Source: Toxoplasma gondii ME49 (lineage: Eukaryota; Apicomplexa; Conoidasida; Eucoccidiorida; Sarcocystidae). Taken from it: 64,000 nt of DNA. The number at the start of each line of letters is the position of its first letter. Positions within the stretch are counted from its first letter, which is position 1. The stretch covers positions 6,508,885 through 6,572,884 of the forward strand of contig NC_031479.1 in the NCBI RefSeq assembly GCF_000006565.2. Direction: 5' to 3'. Position numbers and translations under genes: made by a program. Positions 1 to 12,742 of the stretch are shown piece by piece. The notes under the pieces are model-generated. The model did no database searches. It saw only the letters and a list, made by a program, of their open reading frames with translations, and had not been told where the DNA came from.

Positions 1-1494
1 AGAGATATATGAATATACGAGCATATCTATATGAATATGCATTCGTATGTGAAATCGGTGACCTGCGACTCCGGCCACAAGTATCTTTTGGTGGAAGCAC
101 CGCGGTAGTTATCTTCGTCTCGTTGATTTGACTGAGTTTTGTTCTCCGGTCCACGGTCACGGCGAGGTTGAGTTTTCCTCTCTAGTAAGGAAGACTGGCC
201 GAAAGTGCATTCGGTGAGGCTATCTTGGGAACTTGTTAAACAGGGAACTGGAGTTCTGGGCCGGTCTCAGTGCTCCTAGGTCACTTAAGCGCTTGCACTT
301 TCCTAGCGTCGCGTTTCTGTCGACTAGCGCATTTTCCAGAGAAAACGAATATCCTCGACCCATACTCTTCCCTAGAGAAAACGATAATAATCCTGTCCAC
401 CCCTTTCAGCTGTCGAAAGCCATTCCACTACTGCACATCCTTTTCTCTCTGCTTTCTCGCTTTCGTTTCGCTTCTCGTCTCTCTCTTCGTTCCGCGCGCC
501 TCGCCGCCCTCTCTCTGTCCTGTTTCCCCGTATTGCCTCCCCCTCGTTCTCTCGCTTCCAGTTTCTCCGTTCTTTCTCTTTCCACTCCTCAGCTCTCTCT
601 TCTCTGCCTCTCAGCATGTTCTCTCTGCGGTTTCTGTCCTGGTCAGTGCTTCGTCTCTCAACTGCGCTTTAGAGGGGAACTCGCAACGCGTTCCGAGTCC
701 TCGGAAACATTTCTTCTCTCCGCCTTCGTATTTCCTTTGCGTGGTGGCGCATCCCCGCTTCTCTGTTCCAGCATCTCCGCCGCTCTTCCGCGCCCATGCG
801 CCGACGATGTAGGCGCGAGAGCCTCGAGACACACACACACATGTTTCGACAGAGGCGAAAAGGGGTGCTGAGTTTTCGTTTCGCTCGAACACAGAGAAAA
901 CCAAGCGTCTCCGCAGCACAGTGTCCGCGCAGAGTGGCTCGGGGCTTGCGCAGTCGCTCGTGGGCTCTCCTTCCGGAACGGAGACGAAAACCTTTTCCGG
1001 AGACAAAGAAACAACGCCAGGAAACGTACAAGCAGGAACCGCACGAGAGCTGACAGAGAGACAGTGGCTGTGGGCCTCCCAAAGAAATTTCCGCGAACAA
1101 GAGGCACCAGATAAAGCGAGAGGATCTGCTGGCTTCTTCCTCGTTTCTCGTCTGCTCGTCGAGCGCCTCTCCTGCTTGCCGTCTTTCTCCACGGCGTTTT
1201 CCGGAGAAAAGAAGGAGTTTACGCGAAACAAAGGGAAGGCAAACGGTGCAAAAGCAGTGAACGGACGAGATACCGCAGCAGTCGATCTCTGTCTCTCTGT
1301 CACGGAACAGGACGCCTCGCGAAGAAGAGACCGACTTCTGCGTTGTCTTTTCGTGCCACCGTTTCCGCGTTGCTCTCCCCTTTCTCTCGTTTTCTTCCTA
1401 GTCACGTCTCGCGCGCATCCTCTGCTTGCTGGTTCTCAGGCGAAAGAGAGAAGAATCTCGCCTGGAAGGGAGAAAGTTCTCTCGACGCTCCATT
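1..1494. other. Gene-free left edge, 3' flank of the transporter gene
   Basis: No open frame here has coding character. The overlapping frames on both strands are rich in Ser, Arg, Glu and Lys and come from strand-biased pyrimidine/purine sequence. The stretch lies downstream of the stop codon of the minus-strand acetyl-CoA transporter, so part of it is probably that gene's 3' untranslated region. The first 45 bases are TA-rich and look like the edge of a microsatellite. I see no RNA gene. Confidence 0.5.
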
Positions 1495-4197
1495 TCACTT
1501 CTCCACTCTCTTCAGCTCGGTTCCGTCGGAGTCGCCTCGCGACGAGTTCGGCCGACGAATCTCCACCCGCCACTCAGAGAGAGGCACCTGCTGCAAGGCC
1601 TCGACGCGGCGCCAGCAGAGGGCCAGCCAGAGAACGCCTGAAACGACGAAAGGGAAGATGAGTTCCAGATCTGAGAGGATTGCGGAGCGCAACAAGCTGG
1701 TCCAGGAACGAAAACACCGGAGCACGAGAAGAGAGGAAACGAAGGAGACGATGGAAAAGAGACAAGAGGAGAAGAAGAAAAGGGATACGCAAAAGAGGAG
1801 ACAAAATGGATGCGAAGAGGGAAGACGAAACGAGACACCAACCCACATGAAAGCAGAAAACGTGACGAAAAAGCAGAAGAAAAGAAGAAAGCAGAGACGA
1901 AAGAAGATGTGCGACGTGTTAGACACTCCGGCATGTCAAGCGGGCAAATGAGGATGCGGCGATAGGGGTGAAACGCGACTTTCGATTCGTCGAACAGACA
2001 AGCGATTTCAACTCTCAGTAGTTTTCTTCTCAGGCGCTGTCCAGTTTCTCTCCATTCGTTCCTCGATTCTGCCCTGAAGCTTCGTTAATGTTTTAGAATC
2101 CCCTTTTTCAAGCTCGTGTTCAGTCCTTTTCTCAAAGAGTCGCCTTCTCGCGATCACCGAAGCCCACCTGCGAGGAAGCAGGCTGCTACTTGCACGAAGT
2201 AGGCGTCGAGCACTACGCGGCAAGTCGGCGCAGCGCCTCCCATCACCTCTGAAAGAAAAGATAAGGAAAGAGGATGAGATGAGTGGAACGAACAAAAACC
2301 GATGGAAGAAAATGTGTGCTGAGAAGCAGAAAGACCCCACGAGACGCAGAACAGAAAATGCAAAGAAAAGATCTGACACAGTGGAGGGGTGAAAAGAGAA
2401 AAGGACAGCATACCAGATGTCGCGTCGGAGGCGTCTGAGCAATCTTGGACTCCGACGACGTCCATGAGGAGGAGACTCAGGGTATGAGGCCACTGCAAAG
2501 ACAAAAACAAAACACAGACGCGAAATCTGCAAGTTCATCAAAAAGATGAAAGGAAAGAAAAAAACAAGAAGAAATCCCTGCCGAGACGTCGCCCAAGCCG
2601 TAAATGCCCAGGATATAGACACCGCGACAGGAGAAAGAGACTCGCACTCTGGAGAACACAGCATCTCTCTGTGTGTCTCCACCGAGACGCAAGCATGCAC
2701 GAGGCGCGACGCGAGAGTTGCGCGGAGAACGTTTTGAGCTCAAAAAAGCGAAACAGAACGCTGTAGACGAGAACGCGGGATGTCCGCATTCCAGCTGTGT
2801 TTCCGCCTGGTCGCCAGCCGATATGGAACAACCTCGACGGAGTCCCAGGAAGCTGGGAAGAGCACCTTCGGCTACCTCAGGCAGTCCAGTGGAGTGCAGG
2901 CGCACAAAGTCACGAAGCAGAAGGGCTTCAAAGAGTGGAAGATTCGTTCAAGGAAAAGAAGCGATGCAGGGGGACGCCGCGGAGACGCGCGCGAGAAAAC
3001 GCGCGAGACACGAGGCGACACCACAGACGCACTGCCGTGGGCGGAATCGCCCTGTCACCTGATCTTTGCATGCACTCCTCGCGACTCAGTCGGAGCTCGA
3101 AGGCTCTCCTCTCTCTGGGCGGCGGAAGTTCCGTCGATCAGGACGCGCAAGCCTGCAGAGAGGAACGCGAAGAAAGAAGAGGAGACTCACCTTCACTCCG
3201 AGGTTGGTGACTGTGTTGAGAAAGGTCATGTAAGTGCCTCCAATGCGCGGATCCGACACCTGGGCGAAGAAAGCCATCTGGAAAGAACAAGGAAAGAAGA
3301 GAGACAGAGAAAACGAAAAGCATCAGGAAGCGAGGACAGAGAGAGCGAACAACGAAGCGAACACCGAGAGAGGACAAGAAAGAGAAAACAGAGAGGGAGG
3401 ACAGATGGGGGCGACGACTTCCGCGTCGAAGAGTTGTTGCGCGAGAACGACGTCTTCTGTCTCATGTTCTCTCTCGTCTCTCTCTCTGTCTGTCTCTCAT
3501 GTCGCTTTTGCTTGCCCTTCTGGTTCGCTTCTTCTCCTCTCCTCTGCACTGCCTCCTTACTTGCGACACAAACATGAGGTCCGAGCAGACGCTGTAGACG
3601 CCCGTGATGAGGAACATGGCGCCGTAGAGCGCTGCCCAGTGAGAAGAAGACATCTGCGCACCTCCGTCGTCTGCGAGGAGATGCCCTGTCATCGCCACTG
3701 CGCCTGAAACCAGTGCAGTCGACAGGAGACGCGACCACTGCGGGTCTTGAGTTGGGGAGATCGAAAAAAAAAAAGCGAGCCGCAGCCCAGAGAGTGCTTC
3801 GGGCAGTCGCCTCTGAGGATGTTTCACACGCTTCCTCTCTGCCAAGTGGACCAGACGCGAGAGGAACGCCGCTCGATCCGCGCCGCAAAAAGCAGACGCG
3901 CGCCGCCAGACAGCCTGAGCTCACCCGCCCAGACGAGGCACATCCCCATTCGGAGAAGGTAGCCGCAGGAGAAGAGTCGCAGCGGGAACCGGCCGCGGAG
4001 GAACCTGCTCACCTGAGCGAAGCGACAGTTCAGACAGAGAACGCGGAGCTCTCGGCGCTCGAGACAGAAACGCAGCCACACACATGGCCGAACGGAACGC
4101 AGAGCGAAGGACCAGCAACCTCCAGACACGCTGACGTACTCAAAGCTTGGGGACTGTGGTGAGGCACTCACCCTATGTCCAGCTACAAATATTTATA

Positions 4198-4231
<34 letters not shown>

Positions 4232-7200
4232 GATATATGTATACATTTACAAAAACATATATATATATATATATGCATATGTATATTTATGTGAAGAATA
4301 TGTGTCGGTGAGTCGAAACCTGGAGGTATCCTCTGTAGACGTGGAACTCTCTAACGAGATGCACAGCCAGAGAGACAGGCAGAAGATTTTTATCACTGCA
4401 CAGATGCGTCTGCGTCGCGAGAGTCCGAATGGGAACTTGTGAGCGATGGGCGCGGCTTCGTTGAGGACGTGTGGAACTGCAGAGAAGAGCTTTCTGAGGT
4501 TTCTCGGAGTTTCTTGGGTCTACCATCATCGGGCAAACGATTCCGAGTGGAAGGAAGAGAGGCGCGAAAAGAGCGAGGTCTTCTTTCTTTACGCCGCGCT
4601 CGATCAGCTTCAACTGAGTGGCTGCGTCGACGCATGCGAACGCTACGCGACAAGTCAGCAGCAGCCCCACCAGCGTCCGCACCGGCGGCAAGAAAAGAAG
4701 CTGAAGAAAATGCATGCAGCGGACGAAAAACAACTGGGAAGGGAGAGTTCGCAGCAGACGCAGGTACACACGAGTGCATGCAGCAAAAGCAGCCTCAGCG
4801 AAGTAAGTCCTCACGCAGTGGGGACTCCGCATGAGGGGAAGCGAAACGCGCTTCACCTCTGAAGGCTCCGAGTCTTCGCTGGTTCGCGGACACAATCCAG
4901 ACGGACAGAGGGACAGCGCCGAGCGACTCTGTTGCGGTCGGTCTACAGACAACTGGTCGTTCGGGGAGATTTCGTAGGCGCGAGAAAAGTGGATCTGACA
5001 GCCGAGAAGGCGGCGGCTGCATGAGAGCTCGTGTACGAACGGCATGTGAACGCGGCCAGCGAGGAAGGACGGAGGCGGCGGCGGGGGAGGGGATTGTTGG
5101 TGAGGAGGTTGCTGAAACGCCTCTGAGGAACGGGGAGCTTCACTTTGAGAGAAGACAGAACAAGCCAGTCTCGTCGCCCTCTCCAGAGAGACAAGAAGGA
5201 GAGAGCAAAGAAAAAACAAACATGCCTACCTGCCATAGGAGAGAGTAAGACTCAAGGACGCCTTCAGGCTCGGCGGCTCCAGTGGCTTCAGCGAGCGTCG
5301 CGGCACTCTGGGGATTCGCGTCTGGATGAGCGCTGAAGAGAAATTCAAGAACCTGTGAGGAAGAATTGTTCTCGTCGAACAAGGCAAAAATCCCAGCTGG
5401 ATCTCACCCCTGCGAGCTCAGCGATCAGAGCCTCCAAACCGCGCGTGCGTCTCTCCGTTCTTCGCTCACTCTTCGTGACGCTCTTCTTTTTCTCGCTTGC
5501 TCTCCCCCGCTTCTGTGCTTTCTCCAGATCCCTTTTCAGCTCGCGGCTTCTGGAAGCACCCGGCTTCTTTCGTTTCTTCCCTGTCTCTCTGTCGCGTCCA
5601 GAGAACCTCAGTTTCCGCGGCAGAGACGGGGGAAAACAGCGTGCAAACCGTGGAAAGGCGACCGAAGAACAAACCTCTGTGCCGCGTGGAGGCGCAGAGG
5701 GAACAGCGAGAAGCACACAACAAAACAGTCCACGAAAACGAGTCCTGCTGCGTCGAAAGACGCCGTCTGCGAAACTTGGGGTCAGGCAAAACGACGCGCG
5801 AAAAGAAAGCCTTCCCCTCACACAGAAACAGTTCTCTTCCTCTAAGAAACAACCATTTCCTCCCTCTGAGGAGAGCAGACGTTTTCCCTCCTGAAGAAAG
5901 TTTCTCCCTCTTCCTACCCTCTTCTGCGGAGGGTCCTCTGGGCACCTTGGACGCCTTGGACGCCGCCTTGGCCTTCTCCGTTCTCTGAAACTCCACCCAA
6001 AATCTCTTCCGTGAAAAAGTGAACTTCCTCGCCTGGAGCGCCCAGCGGCCCGACAGCGAGCGTCGCCTCTGCACGCGGCAACTCGTTTCTGCATGCAGAG
6101 CTGGAGACTCTCTGCGTTTCGCGGCTGCTGCAGTTCTCCGGGAAAAAGAGCAGAACCGCGACAGTCGTGGCGACGATCACCCATCCCCAAAACCTGGAAA
6201 AATCAGGAAAAAATTGCGGAAAATCGCAAAAATCTAAATTCCTTGAGACTCTCCAATACCCGCAGCTGCTTTCAGAGGACAACCGCAAGGCTGCAGACCG
6301 ACGGCGACACAACTCTCGAACTGAAAGAGATACCCAGAAACGTAGAAACCTACGCTCGTTAACATAGACAGTAGGGAGGGAGGGAGGTAAGGACGATCGG
6401 ATGCGAAAGACAGAGAGACGTAGATGAAGACTGATCGACATGGGAGGAAACAGAACGAAAAAAAAACGCATGTGCCGATGCACATATCTATGTGTATGTA
6501 TGTCTATATAGTATTTGCATCTACGAGTGCAGGACTCTCCAAAACTTGCATTTATCTACACCCACATATACACGCATAAAGACGTATGCACAACACTTTG
6601 ATAAATTTAGATCTCTCCACATCTACATCGTCATCCGCATATATACATATATATATTTACATGCATATAAATATATATATATATATATATTTGTAAATGA
6701 GGAAGAAGTACAGGAAGACACAGGGAAGTCGTAGGCAGAATCTGGACACGAGTTGCTTCGAGGTGGCGTCTCTTTTTTTTACAACATTTTTCGACGACAG
6801 AATTGAGGACCTGAGGAATCCTGCGAGGTCGATCAGTGCGCCCGGCTTTTCGTCCGCGAAGGCGTCGCCGAGAAGAAAGGCGGGGAGGAAACGTTGACAA
6901 GTTTGGGGATCGTTGAGGGCAAGAAAGCCGACGTAAGAGACGAAGTAGCCCAGCGTCTGGCCGACGGTGTTGCATGTCGAAGCCAAGCTGAACGAGCGAG
7001 AAATGCGCCGACAAGGGAGACAGAGACGTAAATGTCAATTTTACTTCTTCCCGAGAGTCGTGGCATCTACGAGAAAGTCGAAACCATTTGGAAAAATCAC
7101 CGCGAAAGTAAATTTGGGGGAACTGGGGAAAAAGAGACGCCTCGCAGGAAGAATCAAATGCGCCTGAAGCGGTGAGAAGACACATGGAAAGGTAAGAAGG

Positions 7201-9201
7201 AGACGCATGCCGTATGAAGAGAGACGTTCGAGAAAAGAAAGAGCTGGATGCCAAGGAGAGAGAGTCGGCGGCAACGCAGAACCGTGGAGCGTTTCTCTCT
7301 CTCACTCGCAACGCGGAAACGAAGGCTGGCAGCAGCGCCTTCTCTTCTCTCTGTGTTCTGCGCTGGAGTGACGCAAAAGGCAATGGAAGAAAAGCGAACA
7401 GATGGAAGAAAACGTCGAGGAGCTCCTGCGCCAGACCCTCACCCTTTGTTGCCCTCACTGAGCATCGTCAGCGCCCATCCGTCGACTGCAATGTCCTGTG
7501 GAAAGAAAGCGGAGAGGAGACGCAGAAAAAAGGACAGAGCTCTAAAGAGAGAAGACGCGAGGCAGACACAGAGAGAGAGAGCGAGAAGTCAGTCGACAGC
7601 CGAATAGCGAAACGCAGAGGTGCAGCGAGGTAGACAACGATGCGGAGAAGGATGGACGCACTCAAAAAGAGATGCAAGTCGGGAGAAAGGCAACAGAAGA
7701 CAAGGACGGGGAAGAAGGGCGCGCAGCATCCGAGAGCCGGAAGAAGGCTGTCGACAGACACGAAGGACGGCAGTCTGCGTCGGAGGGTCGAGGAAGACAG
7801 CGAGAAGGCGAGGACAGACAAGGAAGCAAAGTGGAGAAAAGGTTCCGAGATAGAAAAAGAGCACCGAAAAAGCAGATGGAAGATCGGAAAGCAAGCAGAG
7901 AAGAGCGTGGAGGAAAAACTTGCCTGAGTCGCCATGAGGAAGTACAACACTCCGAAAAACAGCGTGAGACTCTCGACGTCTGGTTCGGACTGGTCAGGCC
8001 CATCTGAGGAAGACAGGCTCCATCAAAAGTTACTCATTGTGTCAGGTTTCAAAGTTTCTCTCGCTTTCACTCTTTTTTCCTCTCCAGCAGATTCGTCGAG
8101 ACTTCACTGGGTTCACCCTTTCTTTCGCAACTTGCACTTTCCTCCGGCAGAAAAAATCCAGCATTTGTTTTCCTCGCCGTCCCCGATCTCGCATTCGACG
8201 GCTCGCCATTTCCAGCAGTCCCTTCGTCTTTTGAGAGCCCCATGCTTCATGGCTCGCGTCGCTCTGCTGCATTTCGAAGCGCAGTCTTCGTTTTTTCCTC
8301 GAAAACGGTGCGACGTCTCACCTCCGATCCAGGCGAGAACGCGCGAGGAGGCACCTCCCCAAATCATCAAAGTCCCCGCGAGAAACTGGACAGGAAGCAA
8401 CCACGAGCGACGGCGGCCGATCCGCGGCGAGTGCAGCGCGTCCACCAGCGGCGCCCAGAGCAGTTTCAGACTGCAAGGAAGGTGGAGAGAGAAGGAAAGC
8501 AGACGGGGAAATCGAGACGCACAGATCACCGGAAATAAAAGTGAGGAGCGAAAAAGAATACGCAGAGAATCGAGGAGGAGAAGAGACAGAAAAGAAAGAA
8601 GAAGAAGAAGCAGGGCGGGGAGGAGAGAATAGAACTGCAGGAAGAAAGAAAAAAAGACAGAAAAGACGAAGCCACGGAAGAAGAAGAACAGGGAGAAGAA
8701 GAGCAGGAAGAAGAAGAGAGAAGAGAAGAAGACAACTGAGAGAGAGAGAAGAAGAGCGCGGGCAAGTGAAGGTCCGAAAGGAGAGGAGAGAGAACGCACC
8801 TGAAAGGAAGAGAGACGAGAGAGAGCAGAGACTGTTGCTTGTAGGAGATTTTCCCCGAGAGCAGAAACGGCACACTGCCGCTCAATCCCATCGGAATGCC
8901 CTGCACAGGCGGACGCAAGGCAGCGAGAAACGAAGGACCATGGCCGGCGAGAGAGGAAAAAGAGAAAAATGGAAGAAGAAGAATGCGGCCCAGGAACTGC
9001 GCATCCCAACAGGGTCGTCCCCAGCGTCGAAAGCCGACTTAAGAGGTGCAGAGGAAAACGGAGACAGCGTGAGACAGAAGGCGACAGAGAGAGTAGAGAG
9101 ACGAAGCGAGATAGACTGACCTGGAGAGTGTAGAGAAGGAAGAGGAGGGCGATGGACGGTCCATCGCGCCCGAGGAGTCTCTCCATGAGAGAGGCAGACA
9201 T
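1495..9201 (-). CDS. Acetyl-CoA transporter, AT-1/SLC33A1 family (16 exons)
   Basis: This is a multi-pass membrane protein of the family that moves cytosolic acetyl-CoA into the ER/Golgi lumen. Exons, 5' to 3': 9201-9121, 8900-8800, 8470-8322, 8003-7924, 7495-7443, 6987-6811, 6193-5918, 5606-5408, 5352-5230, 4700-4524, 4012-3925, 3745-3561, 3277-3191, 2492-2414, 2248-2168, 1637-1495. Every junction is in phase and the total is 692 aa. Family blocks seen include SLKLLWAPLVDA (exon 3), DIAVDGWALTML (exon 5), ASTCNTVGQTLGYF (exon 6) and VSDPRIGGTYMTFLNTV (exon 13). Exons 7-8 encode a basic, charged cytosolic loop longer than in the human protein. The start is the Met at 9201, just before the first membrane segment, with A at -3. 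The exon 4 donor is GC rather than GT, and the exon 8/9 intron is only 55 nt. The start of exon 8 is the least certain boundary. Confidence 0.92.
4187..4290. repeat. (TA)n microsatellite in transporter intron
   Basis: Two runs of alternating T and A, separated by a short interrupted segment, lie in the intron between transporter exons 10 and 11. Confidence 0.9.
6636..6695. repeat. (TA)n microsatellite in transporter intron
   Basis: TA dinucleotides with a few substitutions lie in the long intron between exons 6 and 7 of the acetyl-CoA transporter. Confidence 0.85.
8530..8790. repeat. Polypurine tract in transporter intron
   Basis: The plus strand is almost wholly A and G (GAAGAAGAAG-type sequence). 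This is the intron between transporter exons 2 and 3, so its transcript is a long pyrimidine tract ending near the exon 3 acceptor. It generates long spurious Arg/Glu/Lys frames. Confidence 0.8.
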
Positions 9202-10607
9202 TTTGATACCCCAGAGAGACGTCGCAGCCGAGAGAGAAGAGAAGGACGAACGGAGAGCAGGGACTGAGAGAGGGAAGAGAAGAAAGCAGGAGAGGGGAAC
9301 GGAGAGAGAAGAGTAGAGCGAAAGTAAGGAGTAGACAGAAAGACAAGGAACGAAGAGAGGACGGAGAAGGAGGACCTGCGGCCGCTGCTGCTACTGTGTC
9401 TTGATGAAAATATGGAGAGCGCGAGCCCAGTGTGTGGACAAAATTAATTTCGAGAAAAAAAGTAACGACGGAGCTCCACACACCCCCCTCCAGGCGAGGG
9501 CAGTGCGCTCTGAAGCCGCCGCTAGCGCAGCTCAAAGAGAGGACACCGAAGAAAAAGGTAAGCTCCGGACGGGAAAAAAAACAAGAAAAAAACCAAGAAA
9601 AAAACCAAGAAAAAAACGAAGAAGGAAAGGAAGAAGCCGCACAGGAAGAAGCAGCACAGGAAGAAAAGCAGAAAGCGAAGAAAAAGAGGAGAGACAGAAC
9701 TCCACAGAGAAGACAGAGCGCGGGAGCTGAGGCAGTGGGGAACGTTTGTGCTCACTCTCCCGTCTATGTCTCTTCGAGATTCTTCTCCATTTTTTAGCCA
9801 CAGTTGTCTCTTTCTGGCAATGCTTTGTGTTTCGCTAGCGTCGGCTGCTCGAACGTTGCTGCTTCTCTGCGTATTTGTGCTGGTGTGTCTTCTCTCGGTC
9901 TCCGAGTGCGTCCATGGCCTCTCGGATGTGAGAGGGTCGACTTTTCTTTCCTTTCTTCTTCTTTTGCTTTCCTTTGGTAGTCTCGGAAAGAAAGCGGAAG
10001 GAGAAACATAGGAAACGAGAGAAAGAGGAGACACAAGGGAGAGAAAAAACGAGGCTGTCTCGATTCTGCTGTCTTCCAGTGACGCATCTCTCGCAGCTCG
10101 CTGTCTCTCTCCCGCTCTCGCTTTCTCGTCTCTCCCTTTCCAAATCTTCCTCTCTTCCACGTTCCTCGATCTCTTCCTTCTCCTCTCTCTGATTTTGTTG
10201 TTTTCTTCTCTCTTCTCTTTTTCCTTTTTCCCTTCCTCTCCTCCTCCTCGGTGTTCCCTCTTCTCTCTCTCTCTCCTTCGCCTACTCTCTCTCTCCCCTT
10301 CTCTCTCTCCGCTTTTCTCTCTGTTGTTCTTCTGCCCTTCTCTCCTCTCTCTTTTCTCTCTTCGCCTCTCTTCTGCTCTTCTTGGAGAGGAAAGTCGCTG
10401 CAACTTGTGCCTTTTTGGGTGCACTGCTGGCCCGACAGCAGTCTCTCTCAGCCGCGGGGGTCTCCTCTTCAGTGAGCTCTCTGTTTCACTCCGAAAAATC
10501 CTCGCGCTTTCTCAGGCGGAAACCCAGCGACTTTGCTTCACACACACAGACGCCTCCTTTTGCGTAGGCAAGAAAGCAGCATGTGACTTTCCAAGGTCCT
10601 CCCGCAT
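9202..10607. other. Intergenic: transporter promoter side
   Basis: No convincing gene. The stretch holds a 12-nt direct repeat (CCAAGAAAAAAA type, about three copies near 9578-9615) and a long pyrimidine tract at about 10,080-10,390. It should contain the 5' untranslated region and promoter of the minus-strand transporter and the 3' flank of the small gene at 10,608-11,604. Confidence 0.5.
9576..9620. repeat. 12-nt A-rich tandem repeat
   Basis: About three direct copies of a CCAAGAAAAAAA-like unit. It reads as a Lys-Lys-Pro-Arg repeat in one frame, but that frame has no other coding support. Confidence 0.7.
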
Positions 10608-10809
10608 TCACTTCGAGGGAGAAAAAAAGTACGCGCTCCAGACTCTGCCTTCATGAACGAACAGTCCGACGTTCAAGAGAGGTTCTTGCTCTCCGCCCTG
10701 CACCCTTTTCAAAGACAGCGCGACTCCTTCAAATCTGCCATGCGTTTCCGGAGACGCAGTCGACCTGAATACTTTTGAAGGTCAACCGTGCGAACACGCG
10801 AACAGATAT

Positions 10810-10845
<36 letters not shown>

Positions 10846-11604
10846 ATATATATATATATATATATGCATATACATATATATAGATATATAGATATATGTA
10901 TATGTGCATATGAGTATTCAGATATTTTCGATGGTGCTTCGGTTGACGTGCGAAAGACGTGGAATTCGATTGCGATTAATCGGAATTCCGAGAGGCGCGA
11001 GGAGAGACGACTCCGGAGAGAAGGTCTTTCACTTGACTAGACAGACAGCACAGATGAGCACCAGCAGCAGTTCTTCAGCGATTTACGTTCGAAAAAAATA
11101 TGACGGCCAACGAGGAGGCGACGGTCTCGCGTCCTCCAGAGAGAGACAACTCACGTTGTCCACTCCTGCCCCGCGCGGCGGCGAGTCACAGAAAACATCA
11201 GACAGCTGAGAGTGTAGAGCGGCACACGGTCTACTTGCCCATGAATACGTCTGCCAATGAACATACATCCCACCATTGACAAAGCTGTGAAATAGGGAGA
11301 AACAGAAGAGCCATACCCCTACACTACACATTCATACAAACACAAATGTATCTATACATATATATATATATATATATTTATTTATAATACTTATATATAT
11401 ATATATAGTACGTCTGTATGTATATATATATATATATATGTTTTAGCTTTTATGTGTATGCACGCATGTGCTTTTATGTGTGTAGAAGTATTTGGATGAG
11501 AGTAGATCGAGTGAATGAGGAAAGACGAAGCAGGTACACCTTTTGAGGTCCCGCGCGAGATCTGAAAAGAATGTCTTCCACCCATCAGTTCCTGCGCCAT
11601 TCAT
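10608..11604 (-). CDS. Tentative small three-exon protein, unknown function
   Basis: I do not recognise a family. Three exons join in phase: 11604-11540 (start Met, GAAAC before the ATG), 11205-11155 and 10764-10608 (stop). Donors are GTGTAC and GTGAGT, and acceptors end in CTCTCAG and TATTCAG. The product would be 90 aa, soluble, with a C-terminal segment that looks like folded protein ([10 protein letters not shown], then NVGLFVHEG). The second intron contains the (TA)n tract at 10.8 kb. It lies between two minus-strand genes on the same strand. Phase agreement over three exons and sequence that is not low-complexity support it; the lack of any recognised domain weakens it. It could be an unusually long chance assembly. 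Confidence 0.33.
10807..10902. repeat. (TA)n microsatellite
   Basis: Alternating TA runs broken by CC, GC and AC dinucleotides. They lie in the second intron of the tentative small gene. Confidence 0.9.
11350..11442. repeat. (TA)n microsatellite
   Basis: Three TA runs separated by short unique sequence, in the first intron of the tentative small gene. Confidence 0.9.
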
Positions 11605-12742
11605 GTTTCCTTCGCCGATTTCGACAGATCGACTCTCTCCGTTTCTCTCCTCGGGGGACGCCGAGACTCGCGGCGCTGCATGCAACAGCAAGCGCTTGTT
11701 TCTTTGAGACAGGCCAGGGGAGAAGGAAAAGGTTTTGCTACGAAGGATCGAAGCCGAGAAAACGCGCGGGAGTTGCCCGCCAGTCGACATATTCCGTCGA
11801 AGATGTGATCCGCATGCGAATATCGCTTCGCGGCTCTCTGTTTTCGGCCGTCTATGCAAACTTCAGAGGCTGTTTCTACCGGAGAGATAATCGACTCGGA
11901 GGCAGACTTCCTACATACATGCTTTCGTCATGTAAAATGCGTCGGGAGGTGGAATTTCGGACATCTCCAATCAGGTTATGCGCAACTCTCTAACTTTTTT
12001 TTGCTCAGCTGCAGTCTCCTGTTCCGCTGTGCGACGCACCCTCTCAGAGACCCTCTCTTGTTTCAGTTGGCGCAAACCTCCGAAAAAAAACTGGAGAGAA
12101 GAAGGACTCCTTCGAGAGTCCCCCCCTTGACTGAGAAAGAAACATGTGGAGAGAGAAGGAGTTTTTAAAAAGGCGTTTAGACCTCAAGAAAAAGTCAGCT
12201 GCAGAACGCGACAGCTCAGGGAGAGGTGGAACAGCCTGTCCAGAGAAGAACGAGAGCGAAGCAAAACGACTTCATATTTGAAATTCGAAACTTATTTCGA
12301 CGCACGGTCGGCGGAAGCAGAGAGGTGAAGAAAGAAGGAAAGAAGGGAGAAGAGAAAGAAAGAAACGAAGCGTAAGGAAAGAGGAAAAACGAACTGTCTT
12401 CTTCTTGAAGACGCGACAACTCTGTCACAACGGTAAAGATGCAAACTCGAAGACCGAGATGTAGCAGAGAACGAAAAGAGACAAGAAAATAGGGAACATA
12501 AGGAAAAACGAGGAAAGCCGGGCGTTGCCGTCGGAACAGACACGGTTGCCTCAAAGCTCGCGGAGAGCGCGAGAGAAAACGAGGCAGAAGCCCACACGAG
12601 AGAAGGAGAAACAGGAAAACGAGAGGAAGAGAAAACAGCGAACGACAGAAAGACGGCAGAAAGGAGAAATAGGGGAGAAATGAGAGGAAACCAAGAAAGA
12701 CCAAGAAGTCCTGTCAGAAAGAGAGAAGGGGAATCTCATGGA
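11605..12742. other. Intergenic, no gene seen
   Basis: This lies between the tentative small gene and the stop codon of the coiled-coil gene. It is purine-rich on the plus strand from about 12,300. No frame shows protein-like composition. It probably holds the 3' untranslated region of the upstream gene. Confidence 0.5.

Noticed and set aside
5345..6190. 281-codon minus-strand frame treated as one exon
   Set aside because: Only its last 199 bases (5606-5408) fit the transporter. The upstream part lies in the intron or in the other frame of exon 7.
11057..11100. Plus-strand IYVRKKYDG resembling the SRP14 'KKYDG' motif
   Set aside because: The match is a few residues long and has no other SRP14 segment around it. 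The opposite strand carries a better phase-consistent exon.
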